A stretch of 64,000 nt of DNA. It comes from Vermamoeba vermiformis. Its lineage: Eukaryota > Tubulinea > Echinamoebida. The notes beneath the pieces were generated by a model, which searched no databases, was not told the DNA's origin, and worked only from the letters and a program-made list of their open reading frames with translations. This document shows, in pieces, positions 59,027 to 64,000 of this stretch. Within the stretch, counting starts at the first letter, position 1, and each line of letters opens with the position of its first letter. The stretch lies in the NCBI GenBank assembly GCA_045837725.1, contig JBEWZL010000239.1, forward strand, positions 124,001-188,000. The letters are read 5' to 3'. The position numbers were made by a program, and so were the translations under genes.

Positions 59027-61600
59027 TCACTTGTTCTCAACAGTCTTTGTCCTCAAATTTGTCTTCTGCTTTCTGGAGTAAGTTAGTACCTCCTTAACTT
59101 TTGGAAGGTAGCAAAACTTACACTTAATTTGTGCCAATGATGCAAATGTAGGCCCAAAGTACTCCTCCATGTTATTCTTGTGCACAACATACATGTTGGG
59201 CTTGAGCTTGAGGTCAGTGTGTGGATGTCTGTTGGAGATCATGCCAAACACCCAATCATAGCCAAGGTGAGCCAAGTGAGTGTTGAATAGTTTCTCAGCT
59301 TTTTCATACTCATAATCAAGTTCTTCTTGGGTCAGATCTTTTGTACTGTCATTGGAAGTGTACTGTTGAAACTCAATGACATTGTTAGACAGCCAATAGA
59401 ATGCATCAACTCCAGTTGTGTTAGTATCATTTTGACACACCAATGACTTGAGTGGAGCTTTGAAGCTTCTACCATCAAGCAATGAGGTAACAACAGGGGA
59501 TTCTTCATCTCCTTTGAATGAATTGGGAAATTGTTCCAAGAGCAGCACTGGCTCAACCACACGTTTGTCCACAAAGTAAGAGTGGCACTTAGATCCAAAT
59601 TCAGCCCCAGAGTGAAAGTCTTCTGTTACAAAGCACTATTAGATACATCAACTGCACATTGGTACTTACTTAAATTCATTGGTGTTGGATTGCCTGCAGA
59701 GAGGGCACCAAGTTTGAAAGCAATGTATTTGACATTGAAGGTCGCCCATGAATCCAGTGTGTTAGCCCCCTTGTCATCCCATGAGAATGTGAAGAGCTTG
59801 TGTGCATACACAAAATAATCATCAAATTGGAGCCAAGACAATAGATAGGCTGGGGGAATAGCAATATGCACACCCATGTGATTGGCCTTTCCAAATAGAA
59901 GGTATCCATTCCTAGCTCCATCTTCAATTGTTTCACCATTGGGTAACTTCTCTGTAAAGGACACAATTGCTTTTGAAAGACACATCTCAACCAATGCCCT
60001 TGCAGTGTCTGCACCAGGGGTGCCAATCTGATATGAGGACAGCAAGTGTTGTTTGATTGCATTGAATGGCAGGCAATCAAGGTTTGGCAAGCTCTTGTTC
60101 AGGACTTTTGCATGTTGATTGACAAGAGCCAAAAATTGTTCCAGTAGTCTTGGTGGGTTGACTAAATCAGCCAAACACTTTTGAAACTGTTTTGAACCGC
60201 TCCAGTTCAATAGGTAAGGATAATCCTTCACCATAGCTAAAATAGGAAAATTTGGTAATTTGCTAAATGATGGTACTGGCACATACCATCAAGAATAGAG
60301 GTGACATCGCCAAGAGACAGAAGACAGGGGAAAACACTGAGAGGGAACCCTATAGTACTGATAACCTCCCTTAAGGGAGTGTGAATTGTACCTGGAAAAA
60401 ATGATTAAGTTGACTGCAGAGTAACATTACCACTCACCTGCAAAGAGCACAAGTAACCTCTTGTTGTGTGCGTGCACTGCTCTTGAAATCGATGTTACAA
60501 GCTTTCTGAAGCCATCTTTGCAGTAATCATACAGACTATTTATCTCATCAATGGCCAGCACAACATTCTTAACCCCAAGCTCTGCAAATCTGTCCATCAG
60601 TGTGCACAACTGCAAATGAGATTAGAAGTTGTATGACTAGTGATAATTTGTACTGTCATGTTTTGCCAATGTTCAAAATTGAAATCTTGCAAACTTTCAT
60701 GGCCTGTGTTGTAATAATTCAACAATATTCTTGCCACAACACTTCCAGAGATGTCAATTAATTTGAATAAATCATTAACTTCATTGTTTGCTACAACATG
60801 TTGTTAGTTGTTACTGGGATTGCATCATTTTAACTTACTAGGACGTGAGCCATTCCCATAAGTAACATACAAAAGGATAGTCTCATCACTTAGCAATTGA
60901 CTATCCAATAGTGCATTTTCTTGTTTTTTTGCACAATCCTATTTGCACACATTAACATGTGAAGTCACTAAATATGCAAAATTACCTTCAACATGTTCAA
61001 GGTCTCAAGCAGCATGCGTGTTTTGCCAGTGCCAGGGCCTCCATAGATGAATGGTATGAAGAGCTTTGGCGAAGTTTTTGCAAATGTAGAATTAGCTGCA
61101 AAGTAGAGTTGATCTTTGATCTGATGAGAGGTGCAGTAACGAAATGAGCCTCCAAATGAATCAATGACCTGCCAAATGGTCAAATTGGTTCAAAGTGAAG
61201 GCACAATAAGGTAACATACATCAGTGACTTTGGTGGATTGAGGCGGGTGAGTGACAATCTCTTTCATCCAGCTCACTTGTTGTTGCTGTGGAGACTGCTC
61301 TGTGACAAAATATTACAAAAATAATAATTTTACATTACCAAATTGATTTTGAACGAACACCCGAGCAAAACAATTTTTAAAACGGAGTAAATCCGGATTT
61401 TATACAATATATTGTGTGTAAATACACAGTTAATTAATTACCAATTATTAGTAGTCATAATAATAAACACCTACCTGGATCGAGTTTCATTCGTTTGTTT
61501 GGATTCGCATCCGATGGTACATTGTCCGCAGGTCTTTTCGTCGCCACTATAAAGCCGTAATTAATTCTTGAATTAGTTAATTATTATACCTACTCACTGC
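59027..61600 (-). CDS. Crinkler-like P-loop NTPase protein with a possible nuclease-like C-terminus
   Basis: Minus-strand exons: 61600 (the A of the start codon only), 61546-61475, 61299-61220, 61168-60986, 60938-60839, 60790-60654, 60609-60438, 60391-60287, 60236-59670 and 59622 onward; about 639 residues. The N-terminus has a bipartite NLS-like stretch (KRPADNVPSDANPNKRMK). The P-loop is IYGGPGTGKTR near residue 110, and NVVLAIDEIN is Walker B. A late segment (VDAFYWLSNNVIEFQQ) resembles the D...ExQ core of PD-(D/E)XK nucleases. This layout matches eukaryotic CRN/Crinkler-type proteins. If the intron 59073-59121 (TACTAAC branch site) is spliced, the stop forms across the junction; if retained, the frame continues to 59027. 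CG dinucleotides are strikingly rare here, unlike all neighbours. Confidence 0.72.
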
Positions 61601-61975
61601 TGTTGTTATTAACGTTAGATCTTTGAACAAATAGAAGTGCCCCGCTAAAACCTTAATTTTTGCAGCTCGTTGGAATATCGGAAAGGAAAACCACAACGAC
61701 CAATTTTCTTCCCAAAGTACTTCCAAACAAATGAAAATGGCTCACGTGCCTATGACGAGCAATATGATGGTACGTCATTCGTCGCAAAATGAATACGATT
61801 GTACCGAAATCTAACCACGATCAAATCCGGATCTCGTTCAATCAAATTTGGTTCAATTCGCTGAGGGACATAGTAATCCACTTACCTGTGTACCAGTCAT
61901 ATAGCCTTTTTGAGTGAATATTGATTCGATCCGAATCATTGGCCGTAGTAACGTTGTTTATTAGTTAAGTCCATG
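61601..61975. other. Intergenic region upstream of the Crinkler-like gene
   Basis: About 375 bp between the 3' end of the KCTD-like gene and the first coding base of the Crinkler-like gene, both on the minus strand. It contains several GGATC- or CGGATC-type sequences. No ORF is supported. Confidence 0.55.
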
Positions 61976-62957
61976 TTAATCTCGTTCAAAGAAATAGACC
62001 CACGAATGTTTGTCGTGATGAATATTGCCAACCAACTTCCAGCCTCTATTGAAAGAAGAATTAGCGGAATTTTAACCAGTACATCTGATCTGATCGGATT
62101 TGAAAATTCAAAAGATCGTACGCTACTAATACTAATATTAATACTATAATATCGTACCTTGCTCTAACCATGTCCATAGCTTGCAATACTTTGCTCCAAA
62201 ACTGTTCTTGAGCACTTGAATTGGCGCTAATTCGCCCTAGATCTTCCGTCTCTTTGCCAATTTGAAATATTAAGCTTGCTTCGCCACCAGACTAGATCAA
62301 ATAATATACTATTAATATATAGTGCATATCGCTATCATTAATTTTTCTGGAATTACCTCTGTTACTCGTAAACAACTCGTACGCGCAAAATAATTTGAAT
62401 TTGAATGTGAATTGCCAGGCATATTAGGCAAATAAAATGTAGCTTCGCGCAGCACGAGCTCTTTGCTCATGCCTGGAGGTATGACTAAGCTGCCTGTGCG
62501 CATGTAGTCCAAGATCGGTTCGAAGTACCGGCCGTTACGATCTGTTGCAGAAAAATTTATAAGTCGGTGAGTTCTTTTAAGGACATTATTAAGTATGGAA
62601 ATATACATGAATCGATTTTAAGCAAATTAACCCAGGGGCGAATTGGATCTGAAATTTAAAAATTTACGCATCTCGTTTCAATTAATATTTAAAAACCCAA
62701 AAATATTATAAAAATGCCATCGTTAATATAGGTGAAATATTATTATTACTATAATGCAGGAATTGTAATTACGTACCAATAAAATAATATCCATCCTCAT
62801 CAATAACAGCAGGTTTAAGTCCCATTAATAAATCAGTTATATAATTATCTCCCATTGAGCTCACTGTAGCTTCAGTAGTATGATATTTCTTGCCACCCAC
62901 ATTAATTTTGATTATTTTGCTCGTGGCGCCAGATGGGATTTGAGGTTTCGATGCCAT
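61976..62957 (-). CDS. KCTD-like BTB/T1-domain protein
   Basis: Minus-strand exons 62957-62777, 62541-62357, 62291-62158 and 62045-61976 give 189 residues. The first two exons encode a potassium-channel-type T1/BTB fold (IIKINVGGKKYHTTEATVSS,  GYYFIDRNGRYFEPILDYMRTG), typical of KCTD proteins, which often act as adaptors of Cullin-3 ligases. The C-terminal half (GGEASLIFQIG, FWSKVLQAMDMVR, GWKLVGNIHHD, SWVYFFERD) is a short beta-rich end, not a channel. The first intron is 235 nt and may hide a further small exon. The family is common in animals and amoebae and patchy in fungi. Confidence 0.82.
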
Positions 62958-63016
62958 TTTCAGTAAATAATCTATTTCTATTCTCTTCTAATATACAATA
63001 AATTATTTAAACGATA

Positions 63017-63043
63017 AATCGCCTTTTCAAAAAACAGGCGATT
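63017..63043. repeat. Perfect 7-bp hairpin between two minus-strand genes
   Basis: AATCGCC, a 13-nt A/T-rich loop, then GGCGATT. It lies just after the stop of the downstream-coordinate gene (stop at 63046) and before the KCTD-like start, so it would be in a 3' UTR. Confidence 0.5.
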
Positions 63044-63045
63044 AA

Positions 63046-64000
63046 TCATGTTTTGGATCTCACGTCAAATTTCTGCGCGAGGTTCAATTTCAATTGCGAA
63101 TTGAATACTTTGCTGAACTTAAGATTGAAATGTTCGTTTGGTGTCAAAGGATTACTCCAATAATGTTCAACGAGTTTGCAAGCAAAAAAAGCCACATCCA
63201 AGCCAAAGAATGAACTGTTGGATTAAAACTCAAGCTGACATTTACATTCCGTCCGATTTACAAACTATTACATTCTATGACTACAATTACATTCGCTGAA
63301 CAATTAAACATATATTACAAGCTCTGAGAGCGAGATCCACTTACTTTTACAAACCCGCGCTTAATCCAACGTGGTGTTTGTAAGTAATGTTCAATGGCTG
63401 TCCTAGCATTAACTCCAGCATACTGACCATGAAGTCTACTAGGATCTTCAACCATTTCCAGCAAGGATTACGCACAAAAGTACGCATTAAGAGCTCAACG
63501 CGATCTGCGTGCTTCAGATCTCGTCTTGTGAGCTGCAAATTGACGAGTGCAGCGATGTATATAGCGATGAGGGCAGGAAGGCCAGGCTTGTCGAATACAG
63601 CTGCTTGAACAGATGCTTCTTGCGCATGTTGAGAAGCCTGAATCTCGTTGCCGATCAACCAGTGGTCCAACGCAAGGAAGGCCTAAATGAACATAATTAA
63701 TACCGAATCGAAGGCAATAACGGTATACGAAACAAATGTCGAATCGGAAGCACCCCGAGATTTTCGGGTTCAAATTTGTGTTTCGGGATCTCATGTGTTT
63801 CCAACGCCGAAGCTAAAAATAGCTATCATTTAATCACTAGTTACCTCTTCAATAAGTCGCTTATAAGGCTTAGTGTATCCAGGCTCCACAAGGTCAGCGT
63901 AATTGGCAGCAGTAAAAGTAGCTTTGAGCATGTCGTAATAGTAGAAGATCAAGCCCTTCGTCTCCGTGGATAACATTGATGGTATGACGTGCTCGAGGCT
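63046..64000 (-). CDS. Unrecognised protein, 3' part (5' end outside window)
   Basis: Minus-strand exons: 64000 (open at the window edge)-63845, 63682-63351 and 63214-63046, about 219 residues visible. The intron 63215-63350 uses a GTAAAAG donor, chosen because the frame otherwise stops at once. The protein is mostly helical, with segments such as GLIFYYYDMLKATFTAANYADL, split by VEPGYTKPYKRLIEE, and later KPGLPALIAIYIAALVNLQL. A Bro1-like or TPR-like all-helical fold is possible, but I recognise no family. No signal peptide or catalytic motif is visible in this part. Confidence 0.65.

Overview
The window reads as nuclear DNA of an early-diverging (non-Dikarya) fungus. Zn2Cys6 transcription factors, a GPI-anchored cell-wall glycosidase and ESCRT-I Vps23 point to a fungus. 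A HELQ-type helicase, a KCTD-like BTB protein, a Crinkler-like protein, and very many short introns (mostly 45-80 nt, GTAAGT donors, CTAAC-like branch points) fit an early-branching lineage better than ascomycetes or basidiomycetes. I cannot name the species. All exon models were joined by hand from splice signals and reading-frame phase. Where I give an exon list, the phases close and homologous exons agree unless I say otherwise. I saw no tRNA, rRNA, CRISPR array, transposon or virus-derived element.

Region 1 (1-22.4 kb) is a tandem array of ten paralogous Zn2Cys6 regulators, here TF-1 to TF-10, all on the + strand. The first is cut by the window edge. Most share the same six-exon structure. 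TF-6 has a +1 frameshift and TF-10 an internal deletion. A GH-A clan glycosidase gene on the opposite strand sits between TF-2 and TF-3, and a small coiled-coil ORF lies between TF-3 and TF-4. Seven of the genes have the same element about 77-102 bp before the ATG: GAAATTTCA, a short gap, then TCGGCGAAA. An eighth copy has no gene. In the downstream genes a CTCCGC box follows at fixed spacing.

Region 2 (22.4-35 kb) holds a secreted-ectodomain seven-transmembrane protein (7TM-A, minus strand), a 1.3 kb stretch with no recognisable gene, a large protein joining two ZZ zinc fingers, a YTDG-type repeat and a CLU-like domain, and a HELQ/Hel308-type helicase (minus strand).

Region 3 (35-50.7 kb) has two tandem ABCC-type full transporters followed by two tandem 7TM proteins homologous to 7TM-A. 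The transporter promoters share a core TATA block and carry TTTCGCC half-sites like those before the TF genes. This suggests, as inference only, one chemosensing and detoxification locus: receptors, regulators and exporters.

Region 4 (50.7-64 kb) holds a small RecA-like ATPase resembling SWSAP1, a divergently transcribed Vps23/TSG101, an ADP/ATP-carrier-like protein missing key residues, a RhoGAP with two unassigned N-terminal beta-rich domains, a Crinkler-like P-loop protein whose base composition differs sharply from its neighbours, a KCTD-like BTB protein and the 3' part of an unrecognised gene.

Two signals recur across unrelated genes: TGTANATA shortly after most stop codons, and a 12-bp palindrome (TGACACGTGTCA) found four times, always inside an intron.
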